Shown: piece by piece, positions 11,217 to 20,095 of the stretch | Layout of the letters: the number at the start of each line of letters is the position of its first letter | How positions within the stretch are numbered: the stretch's first letter is position 1 | Source of the DNA: JANYHH01 sp965249745 | Lineage (GTDB): Bacteria; Deinococcota; Deinococci; Deinococcales; JAAFIG01 | Length of the DNA: 64,000 nt | NCBI GenBank assembly: GCA_965249745.1 | Contig: OZ252252.1 | Coordinates: forward strand, 4,774,001-4,838,000 | Direction of reading: 5' to 3' | Translations under genes and position numbers: made by a program | The notes under the pieces: model-generated | What the model saw: the letters and a program-made list of their open reading frames with translations, nothing else | What the model was told of the DNA's origin: nothing | The model's database searches: none

Positions 11217-11780
11217 ATGAAAAAGATTCTGTTTGCCCTCGGTTCAGTCGTTTTGCTCTCGGTCGCTTCAGCCCAGATGAACATGGGATCGGCGTCCATG
11301 AGCGCTTTGACTAAGCTTTCCGGAAAGAATTTCGATATCGCCTGGATGTCGCAGATGATCGCGCATCACCGGGGCGCGGTCACGATGGCTCGAGGCGTTT
11401 TGAAGACCGGCAAAAACGCCGATGTTAAAGCCGCCGCGAACAGCATCATCACCAACCAGTCCAAGGAGATCAAACAACTGGAAGGCTGGTTGAAGGGCTG
11501 GTACAACGCCAAGCCCGACGCCAAACAGATGGCGCTGATGGACGCCGACATCAAACCAATGATGGAGACCTCGAGCGGCGGCATGGACGGCATGAGCCTG
11601 GCGGACGCCGACAAAAACTTTCTGAACGCCATGATTCCGCACCACGGGAGCGCGATTGACATGAGCCAGTTGGCACTGAAGAAAGCTGCCAAGCCAGAGT
11701 TGAAAGTCTTCGCGCAGAAGGTCATCAAGGATCAAAGCGCGGAGATCAAGCAGTACAAGGCGTGGCTGGCGAAGCTATAA
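11217..11780 (+). CDS. DUF305 secreted protein, copper-linked
   Basis: 187-residue protein with a signal peptide (residues 1-19, ASA-Q) and two copies of the DUF305 helical unit, each with a His pair (IAHHRGA and IPHHGSA) plus Met-rich stretches such as MNMGSASM. DUF305 proteins have a ferritin-like four-helix fold and often lie beside copper genes, so a role in periplasmic copper handling is inferred. The ribosome site AAGGAG is well placed, and the gene follows copA by 26 bases, probably in one transcript. Confidence 0.88.
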   Translation: MKKILFALGSVVLLSVASAQMNMGSASMSALTKLSGKNFDIAWMSQMIAHHRGAVTMARGVLKTGKNADVKAAANSIITNQSKEIKQLEGWLKGWYNAKPDAKQMALMDADIKPMMETSSGGMDGMSLADADKNFLNAMIPHHGSAIDMSQLALKKAAKPELKVFAQKVIKDQSAEIKQYKAWLAKL

Positions 11781-11798
11781 AACCAGCCCAACGCAAGA

Positions 11799-11834
11799 AA
11801 CGACCCCTTGAGATTTCAGGCTCGAGGGGTTGTT
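11799..11834 (+). terminator. terminator after copA-DUF305 operon
   Basis: Imperfect hairpin with ACCCCTTGAG pairing with CTCGAGGGGT, followed by TTGTTCTATT. One arm contains a CTCGAG site. It fits the end of the copper operon. Confidence 0.65.
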
Positions 11835-11945
11835 CTATTCGTGGCGAACCTGAGCGGCGTGGGTCACGTTGACCTCAAGTGAATACGAATCCTACGCCTC
11901 GAGGTTCAGCCGAAGCGTCACTCCTAGATAGGTGAAGCTCACACG

Positions 11946-12536
11946 TTATTCTCCGAGCGCCTGCTGAAAATACTCGAGTGGGACGAGTTCGTATGGATCA
12001 AACGGTTGATTAAGGTCGCGCAAGCGCAACTTGGCTCCCAAGTTTCCTAAGACGTAGAAGGCACCGCCCGCATGTCGAACAAACGCGTCACCGTCCCGCC
12101 CAGTTCCTTCAAAGCGCTTTCCAAGTGCCACGAACTCTGACTGATACGCCTGCAAAGCGCGAGCAAAAGCGAGCCGCCGCTCACGCGTCTCACACAAGAC
12201 CTGCGCTACGTCCCTTGAACACAGGCAGAGCGTACCCCAGCGAGAACTTACCAACTCATCGTAGAGGGCATCATAGCGTGCCTGCGACATGTGACCATCA
12301 ATGAATTCGTCGTAGAGCGCCAGCGGCAACCACATCGTATGAAAGCCATCGGAGGCGGCAGAGCGGTAGCCCGCGTCACCCAAGAAGATGAGGTCAGAGC
12401 TGGTTGATAGGTCAGTCATTCCCTGGGACTCGACGACACTGTGTAGCGTGCCCGTCTCTCGTAACGCCTTCGCTGCTTTGTTCGAGCGGCGCTTCACGTC
12501 CTTATTGGTTCCGTGCAGCATCGTGGGAAACAGCAT
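11946..12536 (-). CDS. hypothetical partner of nuclease-like gene (immunity candidate)
   Basis: 196-residue soluble protein with no recognised domain. It starts eight bases after the stop of the PD-(D/E)xK gene and has a very strong ribosome site (AGGAGG, four bases before the ATG), so the two are co-expressed. In toxin operons this downstream slot usually holds the immunity protein, and that is the only basis for the suggested role. A Cys pair (LCLC) and charged helices are visible. Confidence 0.6.
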   Translation of the reverse strand: MLFPTMLHGTNKDVKRRSNKAAKALRETGTLHSVVESQGMTDLSTSSDLIFLGDAGYRSAASDGFHTMWLPLALYDEFIDGHMSQARYDALYDELVSSRWGTLCLCSRDVAQVLCETRERRLAFARALQAYQSEFVALGKRFEGTGRDGDAFVRHAGGAFYVLGNLGAKLRLRDLNQPFDPYELVPLEYFQQALGE

Positions 12537-12544
12537 CGCACCTC

Positions 12545-13606
12545 CTAAGGCAATGGAATGAGGTTACGCGGCGGAAACAGAATACGCGCCGACTCGGACA
12601 CCACCAGGTACAAGAGGAGCGCCGCCCCTGTCAACCCGGTCGCCCGCTCGAGGTCTGCCATCACCGCGCCCTCGGGCGTGAGCGAGCCTGTGGATGTGGT
12701 GGGTTTGGCTTGCGGCTCCTTTTGTTTCACTGTGTCCTCGTCCATTCGCGTCCCTGGGAGCGGGAGCTTGGCTGGGTCGAAGTCCCCGTTGTACTTGCGG
12801 TAAATGATAACCCCTGGGAGCGGCGACCAGTAGAGCGCGTATCCACTCGGGACTGCCACGGTCCCGCTGGCTCCCGGCTCACTCGAGGGTCCAGCTTGCA
12901 CGGTGATGCCCGCCGCTGCCATCGTGTTGATGTACAACTCGCGCTGTAGCACCGCTCCGGCGATGTCGTTCAAGGGTTTAATTTCAAACAGATGCCCTTT
13001 GGTGATGTTGAGAATATCCGGGCGAAGGTCGAGTTGTTTCTCCGTCATTCCCTGGGTCACGGCTTTTCCGGCGTAGTCGCGGTTGAGGATGCTGCCTAAG
13101 GGTCGGCTATTGGTGACCACTTTGTCTGTCGGATGCAGCTCACGGTACTGGTTTGCGATAGCGTCGTGAATGCCTCGCCCAATATACGCGCCCTCGCTCT
13201 CACTGGGCTTGGGGTTCCAACCGCCACCCTTGAACGGCTTCACCTTCTTTAGTGCCTCGAGCACGGCGGGCGGAATGAAAATGCTAGCCGCGCTCGCCAG
13301 AGCCGCGTTCAGGTCTTGGGGTGTCACGCTCAGCACAGGAGGTTTTGGCGCGTTCGCCAGAATGCGCGCCACGACCCGCTGGCGAATGCCCGGCGCGAGG
13401 TTTGAGAGGAACGCCGCTGCCCCCTTGAAGTCGCCCGCCGCCATCAGTGTCGAAACTGCCGCAAACGCGGCTGCCGTCTCGCCGTTCACCGTGTCCGCTA
13501 GCGCACGCAGCGGCGAGGGGTTCGCGGTGGGACCGATGCGCTCGAGCAGCGGCTCGGTTTTCTGGGGCTGAACCCCCTCAGCGGGTCGGCGGGTGCGCTC
13601 GAGCAT
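12545..13606 (-). CDS. PD-(D/E)xK nuclease-like toxin candidate
   Basis: 353-residue protein. The central part (about 140-240) carries a nuclease-type pattern: GRGIHDAI at 144-150, RPD (Asp197) and FEIK (Glu208, Lys210), matching the PD-(D/E)xK core. A helical Ala-rich region precedes it. The C terminus has a hydrophobic segment (GAALLLYLVV) before a short basic tail. This arrangement resembles restriction-endonuclease-fold toxin domains of polymorphic toxins; that assignment is inferred from motifs alone. There is no signal peptide. TAGGCT five bases before the ATG suggests a leaderless promoter. Confidence 0.55.
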   Translation of the reverse strand: MLERTRRPAEGVQPQKTEPLLERIGPTANPSPLRALADTVNGETAAAFAAVSTLMAAGDFKGAAAFLSNLAPGIRQRVVARILANAPKPPVLSVTPQDLNAALASAASIFIPPAVLEALKKVKPFKGGGWNPKPSESEGAYIGRGIHDAIANQYRELHPTDKVVTNSRPLGSILNRDYAGKAVTQGMTEKQLDLRPDILNITKGHLFEIKPLNDIAGAVLQRELYINTMAAAGITVQAGPSSEPGASGTVAVPSGYALYWSPLPGVIIYRKYNGDFDPAKLPLPGTRMDEDTVKQKEPQAKPTTSTGSLTPEGAVMADLERATGLTGAALLLYLVVSESARILFPPRNLIPLP

Positions 13607-13637
13607 AGGTCAGCCTATCACAAGCAAAAGTGGCTAT

Positions 13638-13839
13638 CGTATTGAGTTTGTTCTAATTCCGCATCAACCCTCTTTCAAAGTCGTGCGCTGTCAATTGCTC
13701 GACCCTACTGATCCGCACGTGTTCAGCTTGACAAAGAGCGAACCAAAATCCTGTGTGGAACAGGGGACAGCCTTCAGCGCGGGCGACGCGAATCAATAGA
13801 TGAAAGCTCGAGATCAAAGCGATGGCATCAGCCAAGTGA
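13638..13839 (+). pseudogene. RidA-family remnant interrupted by a 90-bp element
   Basis: Bases 13638-13709 encode the C-terminal part of a RidA protein (HQPS, CQLLDP), close to the intact gene at 14079. Bases 13801-13839 encode the tail (KLEIKAMA, stop). Between them sit about 91 extra bases matching a repeat found again at 40210-40299. The N-terminal two thirds are missing. Confidence 0.75.
13710..13799 (+). repeat. 90-bp dispersed element, copy 1
   Basis: This copy runs from GATCCG to AATCAATAG. The second copy (40210-40299, opposite strand) has exactly the same length; the last 23 bases match except at one position. It splits a RidA relic, so it was inserted as a unit. It has no coding capacity of its own. 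Confidence 0.7.
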
Positions 13840-13883
13840 GTTACAAACTTACGCGACCCCTCCGTCCGGCCGACACTTCTGCC

Positions 13884-14063
13884 ATGCCCAACGTCACCGA
13901 TTGAACGCTCAAAAAGTTTCGTGAGCTGGTGTGCCAGACCGTGCGTGAAGCCTTGCTCGAGTTGACTGATCGGGACGCGGGCTTGCAGTTGCGACCTGAA
14001 ATCGCAGCGTTGTTGAGGCAATCTGTCTCTGCTATGAGACATGCTGGGTTGACTCAGCCTTGA
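13884..14063 (+). pseudogene. small antitoxin-like ORF with in-frame stop
   Basis: A 59-codon frame with protein-like content (FRELVCQTVREALLELTD, then a helix rich in Leu and Arg) broken by TGA at 13902-13904, the seventh codon. Its shape, a short helix-rich protein with an ELTD-x-DAG-L-LRPE pattern, recalls antitoxin-type proteins, but I cannot name a family. It ends 15 bases before the RidA gene. No ATG occurs after the stop. Confidence 0.4.
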
Positions 14064-14078
14064 TACGATGCCCGGACC

Positions 14079-14465
14079 ATGCCGACCATCAAACACAATC
14101 CGCCGGAGTTGTTCCCACCGTACCGTTGTTACAGTCACGCCACGGAAATTCGGGGCGATTCGCGGTTGCTGCTGATCAGTGGTTTGAACGGGTATCTCCA
14201 GGATGGCAAGACCATGCCGGATTCGTTCGATGAGCAAGCGGACATCATCTGGCAGCACATTGAAACAGTTTTAAAATCGGCGGGTATGGACTTGCATCAC
14301 CTGGTTTCACTGCGGACCTATCTGGCTGATCCGAAGTACGACGAGGCGAATGTTCAGATGCGTGTCAAGTACTTGGGGACACATCAACCGTCCTCCACGG
14401 TGATCTGTTGCCAGTTGCTCGATCCCAGGTGGAAGCTCGAGGTTGAAGCGATGGCGGCGACCTGA
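14079..14465 (+). CDS. RidA/YjgF family enamine/imine deaminase
   Basis: 128-residue RidA-family protein, whose members hydrolyse reactive enamine/imine intermediates from PLP enzymes. It shows the family layout: SHATEI, the ISGL segment, LRTYLADPKY and the C-terminal QLLDPRWKLEVEA strand. TACGAT nine bases before the ATG suggests a nearly leaderless promoter. A degraded relative sits just upstream at 13638-13839. Confidence 0.85.
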   Translation: MPTIKHNPPELFPPYRCYSHATEIRGDSRLLLISGLNGYLQDGKTMPDSFDEQADIIWQHIETVLKSAGMDLHHLVSLRTYLADPKYDEANVQMRVKYLGTHQPSSTVICCQLLDPRWKLEVEAMAAT

Positions 14466-14490
14466 GTGCAGTTTTCGGTATTGATAACCC

Positions 14491-14570
14491 CACGATTCGG
14501 TTACCGGACGCGTGCGTCATAGACACACTTCATTGCCTTAAAACGTGAACCTGACAATACCGAACTCAGT
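14491..14570 (+). repeat. 80-bp dispersed element, copy 1
   Basis: Between RidA and enolase. It begins CACGATTCGG and ends CCGAACTCAGT, so its ends carry a short inverted repeat (GATTCGG and CCGAACTC). Copies of the same length lie at 30994-31073 and, inverted, at 40508-40587. The remaining space before enolase holds the promoter region. Confidence 0.65.
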
Positions 14571-14680
14571 AACACAAACGTTCGTTCCCATTCGCGCCCC
14601 TCGAGTTACCTGCCCTCACGCGGTACACTGCGAACGCTGTCAGAAGGTCCGGCCTAAACTTTTCAAACCACGGAGGTTGT

Positions 14681-15955
14681 ATGACGACAATAGTGGACGT
14701 GCTGGCGCGTGAAGTGCTGGACTCGAGAGGCAATCCCACGGTGGAAGCCGAAGTTATCCTGGAGAGCGGTCTGAGCGGTCGCGCGATCGTGCCGTCCGGC
14801 GCGAGCACTGGCACGCACGAGGCGTTGGAGCTGCGTGACGGTGGCGGGCGCTACGCTGGGAAGGGCGTCTTGGGCGCGGTCAGAAATGTTAACGAGACGA
14901 TTGCCGAGGAAATCATCGGCATGGACGTGACCGATCAGACCGGGATTGACCGGCTGATGCTGGACTTGGACGGTACGGAGAACAAGTCTAAGCTCGGCGG
15001 CAATGCGATTTTAGCGGTCAGCCTGGCGAGCGCCAAGGCGGCCTCCACGGCGCTCGGGATGCCGCTGTATCGCTACTTGGGCGGCGCGAACGCCAAGACG
15101 CTGCCCGTGCCACTGATGAACGTCATCAACGGTGGTACGCACGCCGATAACGCCGTGGACTTCCAGGAGTTCATGATCGTCCCGGCGGGGTTCGGCAGCT
15201 TCGCGGAAGCCCTGCGAGCGGGCGTGGAAACCTTTCACGCGCTGAAAAAGGTGCTCTCCTCCAAGGGGTACAACACCAACGTTGGTGACGAGGGCGGTTT
15301 CGCGCCGGACCTGAAATCCAACCGCGAAGCGCTGGACCTGTTGATGGACGCGATTCAGAAGGCGGGGTACACCCCCGGCGAGCAGATCATGATCGCGCTG
15401 GACCCCGCATCCTCGGAACTCTACAAGGACGGCAAGTATCACTTGGAGAGTGAGAACCGCGTCCTCAGCAGCGAGGAAATGGTCGCGTACTGGGTGGATT
15501 GGGTCAACAACTACCCGATCGTCTCGCTCGAGGATGGGCTAGCGGAGGACGACTGGGACGCCTGGAAGCTACTGACCGATCAGACCGGGAAGAAGTTACA
15601 GCTCGTTGGGGACGACCTGTTCGTCACGAACACGAAGCGCCTGCAAATGGGCATTGACAAGGGTGTCGCTAACAGCATCCTGGTGAAAGTCAACCAGATC
15701 GGCAGCCTCACGGAAACCCTCGAGGCGATTGAACTGGCGCAACGCAACGCCTACACGACCGTCATCAGCCACCGCAGCGGCGAGACCGAGGACAGCTTTA
15801 TCGCGGATCTAGCGGTCGCCACCAACGCGGGTCAGATCAAGACGGGCAGCGCCAGCCGCTCGGACCGGATCGCCAAGTACAACCAGCTCCTGCGCTTGGA
15901 GGAGCAACTGGGCAGCAGCGCGGTTTACCCCGGCAAGAAGGCGTTCAGGCAATAG
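14681..15955 (+). CDS. eno: enolase
   Basis: 424-residue phosphopyruvate hydratase that converts 2-phosphoglycerate to phosphoenolpyruvate in glycolysis. Family motifs visible are the substrate loop SGASTGTHEA, the metal ligands in ALDPASSE, SLEDGLAEDDW and VGDDLFVTN, and the signature ILVKVNQIGSLTET followed by SHRSGETED. The length is typical. The ribosome site GGAGGT lies just before the ATG. Pyruvate kinase follows, so the two last glycolytic steps are adjacent. Confidence 0.97.
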   Translation: MTTIVDVLAREVLDSRGNPTVEAEVILESGLSGRAIVPSGASTGTHEALELRDGGGRYAGKGVLGAVRNVNETIAEEIIGMDVTDQTGIDRLMLDLDGTENKSKLGGNAILAVSLASAKAASTALGMPLYRYLGGANAKTLPVPLMNVINGGTHADNAVDFQEFMIVPAGFGSFAEALRAGVETFHALKKVLSSKGYNTNVGDEGGFAPDLKSNREALDLLMDAIQKAGYTPGEQIMIALDPASSELYKDGKYHLESENRVLSSEEMVAYWVDWVNNYPIVSLEDGLAEDDWDAWKLLTDQTGKKLQLVGDDLFVTNTKRLQMGIDKGVANSILVKVNQIGSLTETLEAIELAQRNAYTTVISHRSGETEDSFIADLAVATNAGQIKTGSASRSDRIAKYNQLLRLEEQLGSSAVYPGKKAFRQ

Positions 15956-15964
15956 TTGTCAACC

Positions 15965-16020
15965 GCCAGCTTCCAGGTTCATTTGGGAGCCTTCACCTCG
16001 AGAAACTCTGGAAAGCTGGC
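15965..16020 (+). terminator. long inverted repeat between eno and pyk
   Basis: GCCAGCTTCCAG at the left pairs with CTGGAAAGCTGGC at the right around a loop of about 30 bases. It may attenuate or end the eno transcript; no T-run is present. Confidence 0.4.
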
Positions 16021-16049
16021 AGCCGGAAGCTGATAGCTGGGAGCTACCC

Positions 16050-17471
16050 ATGAAACCAAGACGCACCAAGATTGTCGCCACGATCGGACCCGCCTCGGAA
16101 GTGCCAGAGGTGTTCGAGAAACTGCTGGACGCTGGGTTGAACGTATGCCGGTTGAATTTCTCGCACGGCTTCAAGGAGGATCACGCCAAACGCGTGGAGC
16201 TGATTCGGGCGGCCGCCGAGCGGCGCGGGCAGACGGTGGCGATCTTGCAGGACTTGCAAGGTCCGAAGATTCGCACCGGGCGCTTCAAGGACGGACAGGT
16301 TCTTTTAGAGGTCGGCAAGAAATTCATCATCACCGCCGACGAGGTAGAAGGCAATGCCGAGAAGGTCGGCACGACCTACAAGGAACTGCCGCGCGATGTC
16401 GCGCCGGGACTCGAGTTGCTGCTGGACGATGGGAACTTGAAGCTTCGCGTGGACGCGGTTCACGGCAACGAGGTTCACACGACCGTGCTGATCGGCGGGG
16501 TACTCAAAAACAACAAGGGCATCAACATTCCCGGTGCAAACCTCTCCACGCCCGCCGTAACCGACAAGGACATTGAGGACATCAAGACCGGCGTGGAGCT
16601 GGGCGTGGACTGGGTGGCGATGAGCTTCGTGCGCAACCGCGACGATATTTTGTTGGCCAAGGAACACCTGCGCCGGGCCGGTTCCCGCGCCAAGCTGATG
16701 GCGAAAATTGAAAAACCCAGCGCCGTGGACGAGAAGGTCTTCACCGAAATCCTCGAGGTCGTGGACGGTGTGATGGTCGCCCGAGGGGATTTGGGTGTGG
16801 AGCTGGAACCGGAGCGCGTGCCGCTCATCCAGAAGATGTTGATTCAGAAATGCCGCGAGGCGGGAAAGCCGGTCATCACGGCCACGCAGATGCTCGAGAG
16901 CATGATTACCAACGCCCGCCCAACGCGGGCTGAGGCCTCCGACGTGGCCAACGCGATTCTGGACGGCACCGACGCGGTCATGCTGTCCGCCGAATCCGCC
17001 AGCGGCGCGTACCCAGTCGAAGCCGTAGCAATGATGGACAAGATCGCCCGTGAAATCGAAGCCAGCAGTGTCTACGCCGCGACGATCCACGGCAATCCCA
17101 GCACCCAGGACACGACCCAGGACGCGGTAGCGCTGGCCTCCTGCGAGGTGGCGGACACGCTGCACGACGCGCTGATCGTCTGCTTCACTGCGACCGGCGG
17201 CACGCTCTGGCGCGTGGCTCGAAACCGTCCCAACAGCCCGATTCTGGCGCTCACCACGAGCGAGCGCGCCCGCAATCAACTGGCGCTGGCCAGTAACGTG
17301 ACGGTTCGCTTCGTGCCAGAAATTCACGACACCGACGAGATGGTGGGCCTAGCCACCCAGGAGGCCCTGGCGAGCGGCCTGGCGCAAAAGGGCGACCGCA
17401 TCGTGATCGTGGCGGGCGTGCCGTTCGCGCAACACGGCAGCACGAACTTATTGCGCGTCGAACGCATCTAA
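16050..17471 (+). CDS. pyk: pyruvate kinase
   Basis: 473-residue enzyme making pyruvate and ATP from phosphoenolpyruvate. Motifs: RRTKIVATIGPAS at the N terminus, NFSHG, DLQGPKIRTG, the active-site signature MAKIEKPSAVD, MVARGDLGVE and VMLSAESASG. The C-terminal regulatory domain is present with the usual GTLWRVARNRP region. The gene follows eno after a 94-base gap with a hairpin. Confidence 0.97.
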   Translation: MKPRRTKIVATIGPASEVPEVFEKLLDAGLNVCRLNFSHGFKEDHAKRVELIRAAAERRGQTVAILQDLQGPKIRTGRFKDGQVLLEVGKKFIITADEVEGNAEKVGTTYKELPRDVAPGLELLLDDGNLKLRVDAVHGNEVHTTVLIGGVLKNNKGINIPGANLSTPAVTDKDIEDIKTGVELGVDWVAMSFVRNRDDILLAKEHLRRAGSRAKLMAKIEKPSAVDEKVFTEILEVVDGVMVARGDLGVELEPERVPLIQKMLIQKCREAGKPVITATQMLESMITNARPTRAEASDVANAILDGTDAVMLSAESASGAYPVEAVAMMDKIAREIEASSVYAATIHGNPSTQDTTQDAVALASCEVADTLHDALIVCFTATGGTLWRVARNRPNSPILALTTSERARNQLALASNVTVRFVPEIHDTDEMVGLATQEALASGLAQKGDRIVIVAGVPFAQHGSTNLLRVERI

Positions 17472-17660
17472 AATATGGAGCGAGGCGAGCGGCACTCAAA
17501 GTTCAAACGCCGCTCGCTCCGGGTTAGGCGCACCCTGGACGCTCGAGGTTGGCTCGAGCCGAGGGCGTCAGTCATGTGCCGCTCTCAGCCCGCCAGTCGC
17601 TCACTGATCCCCTCGAGACTTCATCACCTACCCAGGGAAATACTCTCGAGCTGGTACCCT

Positions 17661-18641
17661 TTACACCCAGTTCCGCGCCTGTAAGCGCTCGAGGGTGAAG
17701 GCTTCGGGGCTGCCGGGTTCTGGTTGCAGCGCGTACTCCCAGCGCACCAGCGGCGGTAGGCTCATCAGCACGCTCTCGGTGCGCCCGCCCGTCAGCAGTC
17801 CGAAGCGCGTCCCGCGATCATGCACCAGGTTGAATTCCACGTAGCGCCCGCGCCGGTAGAGTTGCCATTGGCGCTCCGCGTCGCTGAAGGGCTGTCCGCT
17901 GCGACGCTCCAAGATCGGCGGGTACGCGTCCAGGAAGGCTTGACCGCCACCCTGCCAGGTTTTCAGCAGCGTCTCGAAATCTAGGGCTGGCGTCTCAAAA
18001 CTGGAAAGGCGTTCTGCGGTTTTTGGGTTACCACCCGCGTAGAGCGGGCGGTGTCCATCCTGGTAGTCGAAGAACACGCCGCCGATCCCCCTGGCCTCGT
18101 GGCGGTGCGGAATATAAAAATATTCGTCGCACCAAGCTTTCCAACTCGGGTGCAAACTGGGGTGCGTGCGGTCCAGCCAGGCTTTGTGTGAGGCATGAAA
18201 ATGCCGGGCGTCGTCGTCGTAGACGTAACTCGGGGTCAGGTCCGCGCCGCCCCCGAACCACCACGCGCCGTCCCCTGGAGTGGCGTTGGAATCCTCACCG
18301 ATCTCGAAGTAGCGGTAGTTCATGTGAACGGTTGGCGCGTGCGGATTCTGCGGGTGCAGCACCAGGGAAATTCCGGTGGCGAAGAACGGCTGCCCCGCCG
18401 CCTCTGGTCGCGCCTCGAGTGCGCCCGGTGGGAGCTGCTTGCCGCGCACGGCGCTGAACCCGACACCAGCGCGTTCTAAAATGCGCCCACCCTCGAGCAC
18501 ACGGCTGCGCCCGCCACCGCCGCCGGGTCGCTCCCAAGCGTCCTCGCGGAAGGTCGCGCGGCCGTCCAAACCCTCCAAGGTGCGGCAAATCCGGTCTTGC
18601 AGGTCGCGCAGGAAATCGGTGATCTCTGAACGACGACTCAA
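17661..18641 (-). CDS. hemF: oxygen-dependent coproporphyrinogen III oxidase
   Basis: 326-residue HemF, which decarboxylates coproporphyrinogen III to protoporphyrinogen IX with O2. Family motifs: the ATGISLVLHPQNP region, HMNYRYFE, WWFGGGADLTP, the YFYIPHRHEARGIGG signature and the C-terminal WEY. Its start overlaps the stop of the upstream protoporphyrinogen oxidase by four bases (ATGA), so both act in one transcript and in successive heme-pathway steps. Confidence 0.96.
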   Translation of the reverse strand: MSRRSEITDFLRDLQDRICRTLEGLDGRATFREDAWERPGGGGGRSRVLEGGRILERAGVGFSAVRGKQLPPGALEARPEAAGQPFFATGISLVLHPQNPHAPTVHMNYRYFEIGEDSNATPGDGAWWFGGGADLTPSYVYDDDARHFHASHKAWLDRTHPSLHPSWKAWCDEYFYIPHRHEARGIGGVFFDYQDGHRPLYAGGNPKTAERLSSFETPALDFETLLKTWQGGGQAFLDAYPPILERRSGQPFSDAERQWQLYRRGRYVEFNLVHDRGTRFGLLTGGRTESVLMSLPPLVRWEYALQPEPGSPEAFTLERLQARNWV

Positions 18642-20026
18642 GCCCGAACCTCCTCGAGTTCGGCGACTAGCGTTTTAGCGGTGTTGAGCGCATTTTTCAC
18701 CGTGTCCGGCACGCCGATTCCGCCGCGCCAGTTGCCGATCAGCTTGATCTTTGGATGTGCCGTTTCAAATTGAGCTGCCGCCTCGAGCACGCGACCGTAG
18801 CCCAGTCCATAAATCGGAATCCCCTGCGCCCAACGGCGCACAGCACTTTCTACGGTGCTTTCAGATGAAATACTAAGTTCGGGCAGCATGACCCGCAATT
18901 CCTCGAGCGCCAGCCCAATCAGGCTATCGTCCGTCTGCCCGAGCAGTTCCGGTTGGCGCGTGCCACCGACGAACACGGTCACGACCTCGCCCGTGTAGCG
19001 CGATGGGAAAATGCTCGAGTTGAACACCGCCCCGAGGATCCGCCGCCGTTCCAGGCGCGGAATCAGCACGCCAAAGCCTTTTGGAATACCGGTACTGCTC
19101 TTCGGAAATCGCAGGAAAACCTGGGCCACACCGGAGAAGCGCACGGTTTTCAGCGCACTCGAGGTTTCTGGGGCGATTCCCTGGAGCAATTCTGCCGTGA
19201 CATCGGCAGGGGTCGCCACGACGATCTGGTCTGCCTCGAGCGTGTGCGTTTTGCCGTCTTTGAGGTAAGTAACCCGTCCAGACTCGAGCCGTACAACCCG
19301 CGCCCCCTCGAGCAGATCATCAGCTAGGCTGGCTCTCAGCGCGTCGGTCAGTTCCGCTAATCCGTTCGGAAAGGCGAACAGTTTCCCGGAGTGCGTCTTC
19401 GGTGCGGGAGCTGCCTTGCGACGCGCTCGCATCATCCCGATCGCGCCGCGCAGTAGGCTGCCGTGTTTCGCCTCGAGCTGACCTAGCACCGCCAGCACGT
19501 GACGGCTGGACAAGTCCTCGGGTCGGGCCGCGTAAGTTCCGATCAGGAACGGGTCCAGCGCGTACTCCAGAACCTCGCGCCCGAAGCGCCGCCGAATGAG
19601 TTGCGCCACGGTCTCCTCTGTCACCTTGGATTTTCCAACGCCCACCTCGAGCAGCGCCCGCAGTTTCCCGAAGGGCGACAGCAACCTGGAGTTCAGCATC
19701 GCGGGCGGCGACATCGGGAAAGGCTCGAGGGCACCTTTCCTGAGCACGAAGCGGCGATTGGCGGCCTCGTCGGCTTGCAGAAAACGCGAACGCAAACCCA
19801 GGTCGTCAATCAAGCCCGCAATCTCCGGGTTCGATTCTAGAACCGTGTTCGGACCGACATCCAGACTATCCCCGCCAAGCCTTAACCGCCCGAGTTTGCC
19901 ACCGAGCGTCTCAGCCTCCAAGAGTGTCACGGCGATCCCAGCACGTTTCAGAGTGTGGGCGGCGACCAAACCCGCCAGTCCGCCACCGATCACTACAGCT
20001 TTTCCTCGAGTCAAAACGGCATTCAC
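18638..20026 (-). CDS. hemY: protoporphyrinogen oxidase, HemY type
   Basis: 462-residue FAD-dependent oxidase with the dinucleotide-binding motif GGGLAGLVAAHTL near residues 14-26 and the closing EGA/IGNWRGGIGVPD region typical of this family. It aromatises protoporphyrinogen IX (or coproporphyrinogen in other lineages). Coupling to hemF favours the protoporphyrin branch here. A GTG start at 20026 lies six bases after GACAAT, a near match to the leaderless promoter type. Confidence 0.9.
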   Translation of the reverse strand: MNAVLTRGKAVVIGGGLAGLVAAHTLKRAGIAVTLLEAETLGGKLGRLRLGGDSLDVGPNTVLESNPEIAGLIDDLGLRSRFLQADEAANRRFVLRKGALEPFPMSPPAMLNSRLLSPFGKLRALLEVGVGKSKVTEETVAQLIRRRFGREVLEYALDPFLIGTYAARPEDLSSRHVLAVLGQLEAKHGSLLRGAIGMMRARRKAAPAPKTHSGKLFAFPNGLAELTDALRASLADDLLEGARVVRLESGRVTYLKDGKTHTLEADQIVVATPADVTAELLQGIAPETSSALKTVRFSGVAQVFLRFPKSSTGIPKGFGVLIPRLERRRILGAVFNSSIFPSRYTGEVVTVFVGGTRQPELLGQTDDSLIGLALEELRVMLPELSISSESTVESAVRRWAQGIPIYGLGYGRVLEAAAQFETAHPKIKLIGNWRGGIGVPDTVKNALNTAKTLVAELEEVRA

Positions 20027-20095
20027 CCCAGCATTGTCGGTTCCGGTCGCGTTGCGAATGCCCCGCCAGGAAGGTAACTCGGATCACAAGCCGGT

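Noticed and set aside
13593..13799. 68-residue plus-strand ORF taken as a gene
   Set aside because: It is made of a RidA fragment read into the inserted 90-bp element, so it is a relic and not an independent gene.
16305..17327. 340-residue antisense frame in pyruvate kinase
   Set aside because: The whole stretch is covered by a complete and canonical pyk.
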